Source of the DNA: Blastococcus sp. DSM 46786
GTDB taxonomy: Bacteria > Actinomycetota > Actinomycetes > Mycobacteriales > Geodermatophilaceae
Direction: 5' to 3'
Length of the DNA: 64,000 nt
Assembly: GCF_900109665.1 (NCBI RefSeq)
Contig: NZ_FOAO01000002.1
Location: 186,001 to 250,000 of the forward strand
Shown: positions 29,194 through 38,893 of the stretch, one piece after another
Layout of the letters: each line of letters opens with the position of its first letter
Position numbering within the stretch: the stretch's first letter is position 1
Program-made: the position numbers and the translations under genes
The notes under the pieces: generated by a model
The model's database searches: none
What the model was told of the DNA's origin: nothing
What the model saw: only the letters and a program-made list of their open reading frames with translations

Positions 29194-29859
29194 GTGTTGC
29201 ACCCGGTCGGCCCGCTCCCCGCAGCCGTGTACTGGCGGCGCCGGCTGACCGTGCTGGTGCTGCTGCTGGCCCTCCTCGGCGGCCTCACCTGGCTCGCCCT
29301 GACCCTGGTGCCCGGCGGCGGCGGCGGGTCCGCTGCTTCGCCGGCCACCGCGGCCGCACCGACCGAGCCCCCGGCGCTGGAGCGCGTCGTGCCCGCGGTC
29401 TCGGGGGTCCGGACGCCGGGCACCACGGCGCCGCCGAGCGAGCCGCCGGTCCCGGCGGGGCCGGCCCCCGGGGGTCCGTGCACCGACGAGATGCTGGGTC
29501 TGGAGGTGCGCACCCCGGGGACGGCGCCCGTGGGCGGCAAGCCGACGTTCGAGCTGGTCGTCGTCAACACCTCGCCCGTTCCCTGCGTGCGTTCGCTGGA
29601 CAAGCAGCTGCAGGAGCTCGTGATGGTCGACGCCGCCGGGGCGCGGGTCTGGGGCAGCAACGACTGCTTCCCCGAGAGCAGCAGCGACCAGCGCACCCTG
29701 GCGCCGGGGGAGCAGGTGGTCTTCCCGGTCCGGTGGGGCGGGCTCACCAGCGAGCCGACGTGCACCGCTCCGCGGGTGACGCCCTCCCCGGGGAAGTACG
29801 TGCTCCGCGGCCGCCTGGACACCAAGGTCTCCGGCGACGCCCCGCTGACCATCGGCTGA
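29194..29859 (+). CDS. Single-span membrane protein with extracytoplasmic domain, function unknown
   Basis: 221 aa. One membrane helix near the N-terminus (LTVLVLLLALLGGLTWLALTLV), a Pro/Ala/Thr-rich linker (residues 50-100), then a globular domain with four Cys (GGPCTDEMLGLEVRTPG, PVPCVRSLDKQLQEL, SNDCFPESSSDQRTLAPGE, TCTAPRVTPSPGKYVLRG). The beta-rich domain with a PGKYVLRGRL ending resembles DUF4232-like or intracellular-proteinase-inhibitor-like folds, without certainty. TAGCGT (29181-29186) lies 7 nt before GTG 29194. Confidence 0.7.
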   Translation: MLHPVGPLPAAVYWRRRLTVLVLLLALLGGLTWLALTLVPGGGGGSAASPATAAAPTEPPALERVVPAVSGVRTPGTTAPPSEPPVPAGPAPGGPCTDEMLGLEVRTPGTAPVGGKPTFELVVVNTSPVPCVRSLDKQLQELVMVDAAGARVWGSNDCFPESSSDQRTLAPGEQVVFPVRWGGLTSEPTCTAPRVTPSPGKYVLRGRLDTKVSGDAPLTIG

Positions 29860-29886
29860 CGCGTGCGGCCCCCGACGGGGCGGCGA

Positions 29887-30972
29887 TCAGCTGTAGCGGT
29901 CGAGGATCGAGGTCTCGGCCAGCCGGGACAGCCCCTCGCGGATGCCGCGCGCCCGGGCCTCCCCGACGCCTTCCACGGCCAGCAGGTCCTCGATGGTGGC
30001 GGCCAGCAGCTTCTGCAGGCCCCCGAAGTGCTCGACCAGCCGGTCGATGATGCCGGCGGGCAGCCGGGGCACCCGGGCGAGCAGGCGGTAGCCCCGCGGG
30101 CTCACCGGCGAGTCGAGGGCGTCCGGTGACGTGGGCAGGCCGTAGCAGCGGGCGACGGCGGAGAGGTCGAGCAGCTCGGTGGCGGTGAGTGCCCGCAGAT
30201 CGGTGAGCACCTGGTCGATCGTGCGGGTCCGGCGACCGCCCGCGGGGAGGTAGTCGCGGACGAGCAGCCCGCGGTCCTCCTCGACGCCGGCGAGCATCTC
30301 GTCGAGCTGCAGGGCCAGCAGCCGGCCGTCGGTGCCGAGCTCGACGACGAAGCCCTCGATCTCGTCGGCGATCCGGCGCACCATCTCCAGCCGCTGGCTG
30401 ACGCTCATCGCGTCGCGCACCGTCACGAGGTCCTCGATCTCGAGGGCGGAGAGGGTGCTCGCCACCTCGTCCAGGCGGAGCTTGTAGCGCTCCAGCGCGG
30501 CGAGGGCCTGGTTGGCCCGGGCGAGGATCGTCGTCGGGTGCTCGAGGGTGTACCGCCGGCCGGCCACGTACACGCTGATGATGTGCATCGACTGGCTCAC
30601 CGAGATCACCGGGAAGCCGGTCTGGACGGCGACCCGCTCCGCGGTGCGGTGCCGGGTGCCCGACTCCTCGGTGGGGACCGTCGGGTCGGGCATGAGGTGG
30701 ACGCCCGCCCGGACGATGCGGCTGCCGTCGTACGAGACGATCACCGCGCCGTCCATCTTCGCCAGCTCGCGCAGCCGGGTGGCGGAGAGCGCGACGTCCA
30801 GGGCGAAGCCGCCGGTGCAGATCGACTCGACCACCCGGTCGTATCCGAGCACGATCAGCGCGCCGGTGCGGCCGGCCAGGATGCGCTCGAGGCCGTCGCG
30901 CAGCGCCGTGCCGGGGGCGATGCGGCCGAGGAGTTCGCGCAGGGCGATCTCGGGGTCCACGGCGGCGGGCAC
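29887..30972 (-). CDS. disA: DNA integrity scanning diadenylate cyclase
   Basis: 361 aa. Makes the second messenger c-di-AMP from two ATP and scans DNA for damage. DAC-domain motifs are KMDGAVIVS (DGA) and [11 protein letters not shown] (RHR). A helical spine follows, and a C-terminal HhH DNA-binding domain ([19 protein letters not shown]). GTG 30972 has AGGAG 6 nt upstream. Adjacent to radA, whose product binds and inhibits DisA in Bacillus and mycobacteria. No phosphodiesterase gene is seen nearby. Confidence 0.97.
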   Translation of the reverse strand: MPAAVDPEIALRELLGRIAPGTALRDGLERILAGRTGALIVLGYDRVVESICTGGFALDVALSATRLRELAKMDGAVIVSYDGSRIVRAGVHLMPDPTVPTEESGTRHRTAERVAVQTGFPVISVSQSMHIISVYVAGRRYTLEHPTTILARANQALAALERYKLRLDEVASTLSALEIEDLVTVRDAMSVSQRLEMVRRIADEIEGFVVELGTDGRLLALQLDEMLAGVEEDRGLLVRDYLPAGGRRTRTIDQVLTDLRALTATELLDLSAVARCYGLPTSPDALDSPVSPRGYRLLARVPRLPAGIIDRLVEHFGGLQKLLAATIEDLLAVEGVGEARARGIREGLSRLAETSILDRYS

Positions 30973-31089
30973 GAGCTCTCCTGACGGTCGAGTGGTACGG
31001 CAGCCGAGTCTACGTACCCGCGTGAGGGGCCGGGCACGCTCGGGCTGCGGGGGCGTCCGCCCCGCGCTCTCATGCGGAACCCTACGGGC

Positions 31090-32454
31090 TCAGAACATGC
31101 GGTGGAAGGCCGCACCCAGGTCGGGGACCTCGATCAGCCGCATGCCGGCCGGCGCGGCCCCGGCGTCCGGCGGCACCAGGGCCACGCGGTAGCCCTGGCG
31201 GGCGGCCTCGGCCAGCCGGCGCCCGGTGCCGCCGACCCGGCGGATCTCCCCGGAGAGGCCGACCTCGCCGAGCGCCACCAGCCCCGGGGGCAGCGGGTGG
31301 TCCTTTGCGGCGGAGGCGATCGCCAGCGCCAGGGCCAGGTCGGCGGCCGGCTCGGCGATCCGCACCCCGCCGACGGAGGCCGCGAACACGTCGGCGTCGG
31401 CCAGCTTGACCCGGCCGCGACGCTCGACCACGGCGTTCACCATCGCCACCCGCTGGGAGTCCAGCCCGCTGACGGCCCGGCGGGGGGAGCCACCACCGCT
31501 CGTGCTCGCCACGAGGGCCTGCACCTCGGCGAGCAGCGGCCGGCTGCCCTCCAGGGTGACGGTGACGCAGCTGCCGGGGACCGGGTCGCTCCGCCGCGAC
31601 ACGAACAACGCCGACGGGTCGGGCACGCCGACGACCCCGCTGTCGCCGATCTCGAAGCAGCCGATCTCGTCGGCCGGGCCGAACCGGTTCTTCGTCGCCC
31701 GGACCATGCGCAGGGTCGAATGGCGCTCGCCGTCGAAGGAGACGACGACGTCGACCAGGTGCTCGAGCGTGCGCGGGCCGGCGATGGCGCCGTCCTTCGT
31801 CACGTGGCCGACGAGGATCGTGGTCATGCCCCGGGTCTTCGCCACGCCGGTCAGCGCCGAGGCCACGGCGCGCACCTGCGTCGAGCCGCCGTCGGTGCCC
31901 TCGGCGGCGGGGGAGCGGACGGTCTGCACGCTGTCGAGGACCAGGAGCGAGGGGTTGACCGCCTCGACGTGGGCCAGCACCGCGGACAGCTCCGTCTCGG
32001 CGGCGAGGTACAGCCGGTCGTGCAGGGCGCCGATCCGCTCCGCGCGGAGCCGGACCTGGCCGGCCGACTCCTCGCCGGAGACCACGAGCGTGGGGCCGCC
32101 GGCCGCGGCGACCCGGTGCGCCACCTCGAGCAGCAACGTGGACTTGCCGACCCCGGGCTCCCCGGCGACCAGCAGCACCGCTCCCGGCACGAGCCCGCCG
32201 CCGAGGACGCGGTCGAACTCGGCGATCCCCGTCGGCACGGCGCGGGCGCCGGCGAGCTCCACCTCGGCGATCGGCCGGGCCGGCGCGCTCACCTGGCCGG
32301 CCGAGACGGCCCGCAGCCCCGTGGCCGGGGCGCCGAGCTCCTGCAGGGTGCCCCACGCCTGGCACTCGGGGCAGCGCCCGACCCACTTGGCCGAGGCGTA
32401 GCCGCACTCGGTGCAGCGGTGGGCGGGGCGGGACTTCACTGCGGGGGAGGGCAC
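31090..32454 (-). CDS. radA: DNA repair protein RadA
   Basis: 454 aa RecA-like helicase for branch migration. N-terminal four-Cys zinc finger (CTECGYASAKWVGRCPEC), Walker A GEPGVGKST, RadA-specific KNRFG (TKNRFGPADEIGCFE), and a C-terminal Lon-like domain. TAACGT (bottom strand, 32462-32467) lies 7 nt before GTG 32454, so this start is preferred. In-frame TTG 32484 and GTG 32478 would add 10 or 8 residues. Confidence 0.95.
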   Translation of the reverse strand: MPSPAVKSRPAHRCTECGYASAKWVGRCPECQAWGTLQELGAPATGLRAVSAGQVSAPARPIAEVELAGARAVPTGIAEFDRVLGGGLVPGAVLLVAGEPGVGKSTLLLEVAHRVAAAGGPTLVVSGEESAGQVRLRAERIGALHDRLYLAAETELSAVLAHVEAVNPSLLVLDSVQTVRSPAAEGTDGGSTQVRAVASALTGVAKTRGMTTILVGHVTKDGAIAGPRTLEHLVDVVVSFDGERHSTLRMVRATKNRFGPADEIGCFEIGDSGVVGVPDPSALFVSRRSDPVPGSCVTVTLEGSRPLLAEVQALVASTSGGGSPRRAVSGLDSQRVAMVNAVVERRGRVKLADADVFAASVGGVRIAEPAADLALALAIASAAKDHPLPPGLVALGEVGLSGEIRRVGGTGRRLAEAARQGYRVALVPPDAGAAPAGMRLIEVPDLGAAFHRMF

Positions 32455-32499
32455 ACCGAGGACGTTAACCGCCGGCACCGACAACTCCCGGGAACGCGT

Positions 32500-32528
32500 G
32501 ATGGCGGCTCCCGGGAGGAGCCGCCATC
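32500..32528 (-). terminator. Hairpin between lpqE-like gene and radA
   Basis: Perfect 12-bp stem GATGGCGGCTCC / GGAGCCGCCATC with loop CGGGA, 37 nt past the lpqE-like stop. Together with the radA -10 box it suggests the two genes are separate transcription units. Confidence 0.75.
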
Positions 32529-32565
32529 GGCGATCTCGGTGGCCTGGGTCGGCCTCTCGGGCGTG

Positions 32566-33117
32566 CTACTCGTGGTGGAAGTCGAAGTGCTCCCCGCGCT
32601 CGAGCACCTCGCCGGCAGCCGCTACCGGGGCCGCGACGGTGACCTCGCCGGCGTCCTCGAAGGTGAAGGTCAGATCGACGGACCCGCCGCTCGTGAGTGA
32701 CTCGTCGAGGCCGCTGAGGGTGATGGTGCGGGGGTCGTCGACGCCGACGAACACGGCCTCGTCGGCCGGGATCTCCAGTTCGTCCGAACCGCCCGTCGTG
32801 CCAGGAACGGCGACGGAGGTGCCGATGACCGCCTCGTCGAAGCCCTCGCCGGAGACGTCGATCAGCGTGTCGTCCTCGTTGCCGTCGTTGATGATCGCGA
32901 CCTGGAGCGAGGCGTCGTCGCCGGCCTCGTAGGCGCCGCCGTCGGGAGAGGCCACGTTGATCGCGCGCAGGGTGAGGTCACCGACCTCGGCCATCGCGCC
33001 GACCCTGTCGCGCTCCTGCTCGACGGTCTGCGTGACCTGGCCGGCGCTGCACGCCGAGAGGGCGAGGGGGGAGAAGAGCAGAACGCCCATCGTGGCGGCG
33101 CGCAGAGCGCGATTCAC
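32566..33117 (-). CDS. LpqE-like lipoprotein
   Basis: 183 aa exported lipoprotein. Signal peptide with lipobox LSAC (LALSACSAGQ), Cys at residue 23. The mature part is acidic and beta-rich (GAYEAGDDASLQVAIINDGNEDDTLIDVSGEG) and ends in His-rich HFDFHHE. Position between radA and carD matches M. tuberculosis lpqE, and the fold resembles PCuAC-type copper chaperones. Metal binding is plausible but unproven. GGAGG precedes GTG 33117. Confidence 0.8.
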   Translation of the reverse strand: MNRALRAATMGVLLFSPLALSACSAGQVTQTVEQERDRVGAMAEVGDLTLRAINVASPDGGAYEAGDDASLQVAIINDGNEDDTLIDVSGEGFDEAVIGTSVAVPGTTGGSDELEIPADEAVFVGVDDPRTITLSGLDESLTSGGSVDLTFTFEDAGEVTVAAPVAAAGEVLERGEHFDFHHE

Positions 33118-33252
33118 GGCTGTCGACCTCCAGCAGGACCGTGCCGGCCACCGGGGATCGGTGGCGCGGAGACCTGCCGAGCGTATCGGTCGGCCACCGG
33201 GCCTGCCCGCAGGGAGCCGTCTGCGCCGCGCCCCGGCGCCCCGCGGAGCCCG

Positions 33253-34110
33253 TCAGGCCAGGCTCGACCCGCTGCCGACCAGCAGGGCGACGTCCAGCAC
33301 CGTCAGCAGCATCACGGCGGGGAAGGCGAGCCCGCGGAAGCGCGCGGTGCCCGCGAGGGCGGCCACCGCGGCCGCGGGCACGGCCAGGGCGAGGGCGGCC
33401 CAGCCGGTGGGCCCGGGTGGGCCCGGCGGGGCCAGCACGAGCAGCAGCGACGCCCCGGCCAGCAGGAGGGCGCCGCAGACCGCGGAGACCTGCGCCCCGA
33501 GCCGGTGCGGCAGCCCGCGGACCCCGGTGGCCGCGTCGTCCTCGAGGTCGGGGGCGACGTTCGCCAGGTGGGCCGCGCCACCGAGCGCCGCACCGGCCGC
33601 CACCAGCCACCAGGGGGGTGCGGGCGTGCCGGGGGCGGCCGCGACCACCCCGGCGGGCAGCGCCCCGAAGCCGACCACGTAACCCGCACCGGACCACACG
33701 GTGCGCTTGAGCCCGGCGTTGTAGGCCCACCCGCTGGCGACGAGCAGCAGCAGGAGCGCGCCGGGGAGGGGGCCCAGCAGCAGCGAGAGGACGACGGCCG
33801 CGGTGGCGGCAGCGAGGGCGGCGCCGCGCAGCACGGCCGGGGCGACGGCGCCCTGCACGACCGGTTTGTCGGCCCGTGCGACGGCGCGGTCGCGGTCGGC
33901 GTCGAGCCAGTCGTTGCTCCAGCCGATGGACGCCTGACCTGCGAGTACGGCCGCGCAGAGGAGGGCTGTGCGCGCCGGTGGGACGTCCGCGGCGACGGCC
34001 AGCAGGGTGGCCGCGGTGGTGACCGCCAGGGTGGGCCCGAGGTGGGTCGCGCGGACCAGCGCGCGGGTCGTCGCGCCCCGCCGGGCGGCGCCCGCAGGCA
34101 CATCAACCAC
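33253..34110 (-). CDS. UbiA-family prenyltransferase
   Basis: 285 aa, seven to nine membrane helices. First Asp-rich motif NDWLDADRD (about residue 67) binds Mg-diphosphate; the second is NVAPDLEDD (about 185). These define UbiA-type enzymes that prenylate aromatic or similar acceptors. The acceptor is unknown; it is shorter and more divergent than MenA. GGAGGGG lies upstream of GTG 34110. Proximity to ispD/ispF may be coincidental. Confidence 0.87.
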   Translation of the reverse strand: MVDVPAGAARRGATTRALVRATHLGPTLAVTTAATLLAVAADVPPARTALLCAAVLAGQASIGWSNDWLDADRDRAVARADKPVVQGAVAPAVLRGAALAAATAAVVLSLLLGPLPGALLLLLVASGWAYNAGLKRTVWSGAGYVVGFGALPAGVVAAAPGTPAPPWWLVAAGAALGGAAHLANVAPDLEDDAATGVRGLPHRLGAQVSAVCGALLLAGASLLLVLAPPGPPGPTGWAALALAVPAAAVAALAGTARFRGLAFPAVMLLTVLDVALLVGSGSSLA

Positions 34111-34231
34111 GCTCTGTCAACCCCTCCGACGCGTCGACTCAGGCCGCTGACCTGCATATTTGCTGCCCGGCGCCGATCCGCTGGTCAGTCTGCCGTGCTA
34201 ACCTTGGGGGAGCGAAAGGGGTCACATCCAC

Positions 34232-34714
34232 ATGGGCTTCACTGTCGGCGAGACCGTCGTCTACCCGCACCACGGTGCCGCGCTCATCGAGGCGATCGAG
34301 AAGCGCACGATCAAGGGTGAAGAGAAGGCCTACCTCGTGCTGAAGGTCGCCCAGGGCGACCTCACCGTGCGTGTGCCGGCCGACAACGCAGAGATCGTCG
34401 GCGTCCGCGACGTCGTCGGTCAGGAGGGGCTCAACCGGGTGTTCGAGGTGCTCCGCGCCCCGCACACGGAGGAGCCGACGAACTGGTCGCGCCGCTACAA
34501 GGCCAACCTCGAGAAGCTGGCCTCCGGCGACGTCAACAAGGTGGCCGAGGTCGTCCGCGACCTGTGGCGCCGCGACAAGGACCGCGGCCTCTCGGCCGGC
34601 GAGAAGCGGATGCTCTCGAAGGCCCGCCAGATCCTGGTGAGCGAGCTCGCGCTCGCCGAGGGCACCAACGAGGACAAGGCCGAGGTCCTGCTCGACGAGG
34701 TCCTCGCCAGCTGA
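34232..34714 (+). CDS. carD: RNA polymerase-binding transcription factor CarD
   Basis: 160 aa. The N-terminal Tudor-like domain ([21 protein letters not shown]) binds the RNAP beta subunit, and the C-terminal helical domain ([41 protein letters not shown]) holds open the promoter bubble with a conserved Trp. Stabilises open complexes, notably at rRNA promoters. TAACCT (34198-34203) is a candidate -10 and GGGGGAGCG/AAAGGGG the ribosome site. Confidence 0.97.
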   Translation: MGFTVGETVVYPHHGAALIEAIEKRTIKGEEKAYLVLKVAQGDLTVRVPADNAEIVGVRDVVGQEGLNRVFEVLRAPHTEEPTNWSRRYKANLEKLASGDVNKVAEVVRDLWRRDKDRGLSAGEKRMLSKARQILVSELALAEGTNEDKAEVLLDEVLAS

Positions 34715-34740
34715 GCGCTCCGCGTCCGCGCAGATCCCAC

Positions 34741-34794
34741 CGAACCGCTCCCGTGCACGCTGTCGCCATCGTCGCAGCGGCCGGGAGCGGTTCG
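34741..34794 (+). promoter_or_regulatory. Inverted repeat enclosing the ispD start codon
   Basis: CGAACCGCTCCC (34741-34752) is exactly complementary to GGGAGCGGTTCG (34783-34794). The GTG start lies at the first loop position. The right arm encodes the conserved AAGSGS nucleotide-binding motif. Folding would cover the region where a ribosome site would lie. Confidence 0.55.
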
Positions 34795-35436
34795 CGTCTG
34801 GGCGCCGGGCAGCCGAAGGCACTGGTCCCGCTCGCCGGGCGGCCACTGGTCGCCTGGGCCGTCGATGCGCTGCTCGCCGGCGGCGTCGACGAGGTGGTCG
34901 TCACCGTGCCGCCCGCGGAGCGCGCCGCGTTCGCCGCTGCGCTGCCCGGGACGGTGCAGCTCGTCGACGGCGGCGTCACCCGCACCGCGTCGGTGCGCGC
35001 CGGGCTCGCCGAGGCCGGCCCGCGGGCCGACGTCGTCCTGGTGCACGACGCCGCCCGGCCGCTCACCCCGCCCGAGGCCGTGGCGCGGGTGCTGGACGCG
35101 CTCGCCGGCGGTGCTCGCGCCGTGGTTCCCGTGCTGCCGGTCGTCGACACCACCGTCCTGGTGGACGACGACGGCGTGGTCGCCGAGGCCGTCCCCCGGG
35201 CGCCGCTGCGCCGGGTGCAGACCCCGCAGGGCTTCGACCGCGCCACCCTGGTCGCCGCCTACGCCGCCCTCGACGACGCCGCCGAGCTCACCGACGACGC
35301 CGCCGTCGTCCGCGCCGCCGGCGTCCCGGTGCGCACCGTCCCCGGTGACGAGCGCTCCGCGAAGATCACCGTCCCCCACGATCTCGCGCTCGCCGAGCTG
35401 AGCGTGGGCCTGACCGCGAGCGAGGTGCACCCGTGA
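34753..35436 (+). CDS. ispD: 2-C-methyl-D-erythritol 4-phosphate cytidylyltransferase
   Basis: 227 aa MEP-pathway enzyme making CDP-methylerythritol. [21 protein letters not shown] is the CTP-binding loop; [26 protein letters not shown] and the later [10 protein letters not shown] block are typical. No convincing Shine-Dalgarno sequence is visible, and the start lies in the hairpin noted separately. The stop overlaps the ispF GTG by 4 nt. Confidence 0.95.
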   Translation: MHAVAIVAAAGSGSRLGAGQPKALVPLAGRPLVAWAVDALLAGGVDEVVVTVPPAERAAFAAALPGTVQLVDGGVTRTASVRAGLAEAGPRADVVLVHDAARPLTPPEAVARVLDALAGGARAVVPVLPVVDTTVLVDDDGVVAEAVPRAPLRRVQTPQGFDRATLVAAYAALDDAAELTDDAAVVRAAGVPVRTVPGDERSAKITVPHDLALAELSVGLTASEVHP

Positions 35437-35954
35437 CCGTACTGCCACGCGTCGGCATCGGCACCGACGTCCACCCCGTCGTCGCGGGCCGGCCCTGCCG
35501 GCTGGCGGGGCTCGACTGGCCCGGCACCTACGGCTGCGCCGGTCACTCGGACGGCGACGTGGTGGCCCACGCACTCACCGACGCCGTGCTGTCCGCGGCC
35601 GGGCTCGGTGACATCGGCGGCCTGCTGGGCACCGACGACCCGCGCTGGGCAGGGGCTGCGGGCATCGCCGTCCTCGAGTACGTGCGCGAGGTGGTCACCG
35701 CCCTCGGCTGGGAGATCGGCAACGCGTCGGTCCAGCTGATCGCGAACACCCCCAAGCTCGGCCCCCGCCGGGCCGAGGCCGAGGCGGCGCTCTCGGCCGC
35801 GCTCGGTGCCCCGGTCAGCGTGGCGGCCACCACCACCGACGGCCTCGGGCTGACCGGCCGGGGGGAGGGGCGGGCCGCCGTGGCGACCGCGCTGGTGATC
35901 CGGACGGGGGAGGCGGCCTCGCCGCAGGCGGAAGGGGCCGCAGGCACTCCGTAG
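35433..35954 (+). CDS. ispF: 2-C-methyl-D-erythritol 2,4-cyclodiphosphate synthase
   Basis: 173 aa. Cyclises CDP-ME 2-phosphate to MEcPP. Zinc ligands: Asp and His of GIGTDVHPV, and His of [35 protein letters not shown] is the conserved C-terminal block, followed by a short extra tail. Coupled to ispD. Confidence 0.96.
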   Translation: MTVLPRVGIGTDVHPVVAGRPCRLAGLDWPGTYGCAGHSDGDVVAHALTDAVLSAAGLGDIGGLLGTDDPRWAGAAGIAVLEYVREVVTALGWEIGNASVQLIANTPKLGPRRAEAEAALSAALGAPVSVAATTTDGLGLTGRGEGRAAVATALVIRTGEAASPQAEGAAGTP

Positions 35955-35964
35955 ACTCCCGGCA

Positions 35965-37368
35965 GTGAGCCTCCGCCTGTACGACACGGCCGCCCGTGCG
36001 GTCCGCGACTTCACGCCCCTGCGTGCCGGTCACGCGTCGGTCTACGTCTGCGGTCTCACGGTGCAGGGCCCGCCGCACGTCGGGCACGTCCGGGCGGCGG
36101 TGTCCTTCGACGTCCTCCGCCGCTGGCTGGTCGCGCGGGGCTTCGAGGTCACCTACGTCCGCAACGTCACCGACATCGACGACAAGATCCTCACCAAGGC
36201 CGGCGAGCACGACGTCCCGTGGTGGGCCTGGGCGTTCGACAACGAGCGCGCCAGTACCCGCGCCTACGACGTCCTCGGCGTCCTGCCGCCCACCTACGAG
36301 CCGCGCGCCACCGGGCACGTCCCCGAGATGGTCGAGCTGATGCAGCGGCTGATCGAGCGCGGGCACGCCTACGCTGTCGACGGCGACGTCTACTTCGACG
36401 TCCGCTCCTTCCCCGGGTACGGGGCACTCACCGGCCAGCGGCTCGACGCGCTCGAGCCCGCCGCCGACACCGACAGCGACGAGCGCAAGCGCGACCCCCG
36501 AGACTTCGCGCTGTGGAAGGCCGCCAAGCCCGCCGAGCCGGCGACGGCCTCGTGGCCGACCCCGTGGGGGCGCGGCCGGCCGGGCTGGCACCTGGAGTGC
36601 TCGGCGATGGCCGGGAAGTACCTCGGCCCCGAGTTCGACATCCACGGCGGCGGACTGGACCTGCGCTTCCCGCACCACGAGAACGAGCAGGCGCAGTCCC
36701 GGGCCGCCGGTGACGGCTTCGCGCAGTACTGGCTGCACAACGGCTGGGTCACCCTCGGCGGCGAGAAGATGAGCAAGTCGCTGGGCAACACCGCCCTGGT
36801 GGACGAGGTCGTCCGGCGGGTGCGGCCGGTGGAGCTGCGGTACTACCTGGTCGCGCCGCACTACCGCTCGACCGTCGAATTCACCGACGCCGCGCTGGAG
36901 GAGGCCGGTCAGGCCTACCGCCGCATCGAGTCCTTCGTGAAGCGGGCGGCCGAGCGGGTCGGCGCCGACGCCGGGGCTCCGGTGCTCTGCGCCGACTTCA
37001 GCAACGCGCTCGACGACGACCTCGGCACCCCGGCCGCGATCGCCGCGATCCACGACATGGTGCGCGAGGGCAACACGGCGCTGGCCGACGGGGACGACCG
37101 GGCGGTCGCGGGGACGCTGGGCTCGGTCCGCGCCATGCTGGGCGTGCTCGGGCTGGACCCGCTCGACCCGCAGTGGGCCGCCGCCGGCGGCGACGACCGC
37201 CTGGCCCGGGCGACCGACGGCCTGGTGGCGCTGGCGCTCGAGCAGCGGCAGGCGGCCCGGGCACGCAAGGACTTCGCGGCGGCGGACGCGATCCGCGACC
37301 AGCTCGCCGCCCTCGGCGTCACCGTCGAGGACACCCCGCAAGGACCCCGATGGGAGCTGACCCGCTGA
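35965..37368 (+). CDS. cysS: Cysteinyl-tRNA synthetase
   Basis: 467 aa class I synthetase. [16 protein letters not shown] carries a zinc Cys and the HIGH-like [13 protein letters not shown] and HHENEQAQS complete the zinc site; KMSKSLGN closes the ATP site. TAGACT (35952-35957) lies 7 nt before GTG 35965, overlapping the ispF stop, so leaderless expression is likely. The stop overlaps the next ATG by one base (TGATG). Confidence 0.97.
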   Translation: MSLRLYDTAARAVRDFTPLRAGHASVYVCGLTVQGPPHVGHVRAAVSFDVLRRWLVARGFEVTYVRNVTDIDDKILTKAGEHDVPWWAWAFDNERASTRAYDVLGVLPPTYEPRATGHVPEMVELMQRLIERGHAYAVDGDVYFDVRSFPGYGALTGQRLDALEPAADTDSDERKRDPRDFALWKAAKPAEPATASWPTPWGRGRPGWHLECSAMAGKYLGPEFDIHGGGLDLRFPHHENEQAQSRAAGDGFAQYWLHNGWVTLGGEKMSKSLGNTALVDEVVRRVRPVELRYYLVAPHYRSTVEFTDAALEEAGQAYRRIESFVKRAAERVGADAGAPVLCADFSNALDDDLGTPAAIAAIHDMVREGNTALADGDDRAVAGTLGSVRAMLGVLGLDPLDPQWAAAGGDDRLARATDGLVALALEQRQAARARKDFAAADAIRDQLAALGVTVEDTPQGPRWELTR

Positions 37369-38342
37369 TGGCCGGCAACAGCCAGCGCCGCGGCCGCACG
37401 ACCGGTGCGGGCAAGAAGACGGCGACCGCCGGGACCGGTGGCAAGAACCGCCGGTCGCTCGCCGGCCGCGGTGCCACCCCGCCCGCCGAGATGCGCACCG
37501 GGCACCCCGCCCAGCGGCGCGCCCAGGCCGAAGCGCGCCAGCGGGCCGACCGCGCCCGCGCCCGCCAGCGCGCCGAGGAGACGCCGGAGCTGCTGCTCGG
37601 CCGCAACCCGGTCGTCGAGGCGCTGCGCGCTCAGATCCCGGCCACGGCCCTGTACGTCGTCACCGGCGACACCACGCGCGGCGGCACCGACGAGCGGATC
37701 GCCGAGGCCCTCGCGCTGGCGGCCGACCGCGGGCTGCCGCTGCTCGAGGTGGGCAAGGGCGAGTTCGACCGCATGGCGCAGGGCGCCCTGCACCAGGGCA
37801 TCGGCCTGCAGGTGCCGCCCTACGACTACGCCCACCCGGACGACCTGCTGGACATCGCCCGTGACTCGGGCCGGGCGCCGCTGATCGTGGCGATGGACGG
37901 GGTGACCGACCCGCGCAACCTCGGCGCCGTCGTCCGGTCGGCGGCCGCGTTCGACGCTCACGGCGTCGTCGTGCCGCAACGCCGCGCGGTGGGGATGACG
38001 GCGTCGGCCTGGCGCACCAGCGCCGGTGCGGCGGCCCGGCTGCGCGTCGCCCGGGCGGTCAACCTGCCGCGGGCGCTCGCCGCCTACCAGGACGCCGGGC
38101 TGCAGACGGTGGGCCTGGCCGGTGACGGTGACGTCGACCTGCACGAGTACGACGGCTTCGCCGACGCCGTCGCCCTGGTCGTCGGCGCCGAGGGCACCGG
38201 GCTGTCGCGGCTGGTCCGGGAGAAGTGCGACGTCGTCGTCCGCATCCCGATCTCGCGCGAGACCGAGTCGCTCAACGTCAGCGTCGCCGCCGGGATCGCG
38301 CTGTACCAGACCGCGATGCGCCGCAGTCCGGACGCCCGCTAG
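37368..38342 (+). CDS. rlmB: 23S rRNA (guanosine-2'-O-)-methyltransferase RlmB (TrmH/SpoU family)
   Basis: 324 aa. A basic, low-complexity N-terminal extension (residues 1-75) is followed by the substrate-binding domain ([14 protein letters not shown]) and the SPOUT knot domain. Knot motifs are [33 protein letters not shown] and [22 protein letters not shown]. Methylates a ribose in 23S rRNA, G2251 in the E. coli enzyme. Position after cysS matches Rv3579c. An ATG at 37350 is a less likely start. Confidence 0.92.
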   Translation: MAGNSQRRGRTTGAGKKTATAGTGGKNRRSLAGRGATPPAEMRTGHPAQRRAQAEARQRADRARARQRAEETPELLLGRNPVVEALRAQIPATALYVVTGDTTRGGTDERIAEALALAADRGLPLLEVGKGEFDRMAQGALHQGIGLQVPPYDYAHPDDLLDIARDSGRAPLIVAMDGVTDPRNLGAVVRSAAAFDAHGVVVPQRRAVGMTASAWRTSAGAAARLRVARAVNLPRALAAYQDAGLQTVGLAGDGDVDLHEYDGFADAVALVVGAEGTGLSRLVREKCDVVVRIPISRETESLNVSVAAGIALYQTAMRRSPDAR

Positions 38343-38440
38343 CGACCCGGTTGCGCCGGGCCGGGCAGTCCGCGCGCCGCACCGTTGCACCCGCGTCGGG
38401 GCAGGAGCACACTCCCGGCACCGCTCCCGAGGAGGACAGC

Positions 38441-38872
38441 GTGCGCATCAGCCAACTGCTCCGGCGCAAGGGGTCCGAGGTCGCCACCGTCGACGGGTCC
38501 GCGAGCATCCGGTCCGCCCTCCAATTGCTGGCGGAGGAGGGGATCGGTGCGCTCGTCGTGTCCTCCGACGGCCGCCGGATCGACGGCATCGTCTCCGAGC
38601 GGGACGTCGCCCGAGGGCTCCACGACCGAGGGGCCGATCTCCTCACGCACCCGGTGTCCAGCGTGATGACCACCGAGGTGCACGTCTGCCCGCCCGACGC
38701 CACCGTGGACGGCCTCGCGCGCACGATGACCGACCACCGGGTCCGGCACGTCCCCGTCGTCGCCGACGGCGTCCTGGTCGGCATCGTCTCGATCGGCGAC
38801 GTCGTCAAGGCGCGGCTGGACGAGCTGGAGGCGGAGCGGCAGCAGCTCGTCGACTACATCCAGACCTCCTGA
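38441..38872 (+). CDS. CBS-domain protein
   Basis: 143 aa consisting of two CBS modules (VATVDGSASIRSALQLLAEEGIGALVV and VHVCPPDATVDGLARTMTDHRVRHVPVV) and a short helical tail (ELEAERQQLVDYIQTS). Such stand-alone pairs bind adenine nucleotides; several actinobacterial versions are dormancy or hypoxia proteins. GAGGAG lies upstream of GTG 38441. Function not known. Confidence 0.88.
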   Translation: MRISQLLRRKGSEVATVDGSASIRSALQLLAEEGIGALVVSSDGRRIDGIVSERDVARGLHDRGADLLTHPVSSVMTTEVHVCPPDATVDGLARTMTDHRVRHVPVVADGVLVGIVSIGDVVKARLDELEAERQQLVDYIQTS

Positions 38873-38893
38873 CGCCCCGCGGGGGCAGCACGC

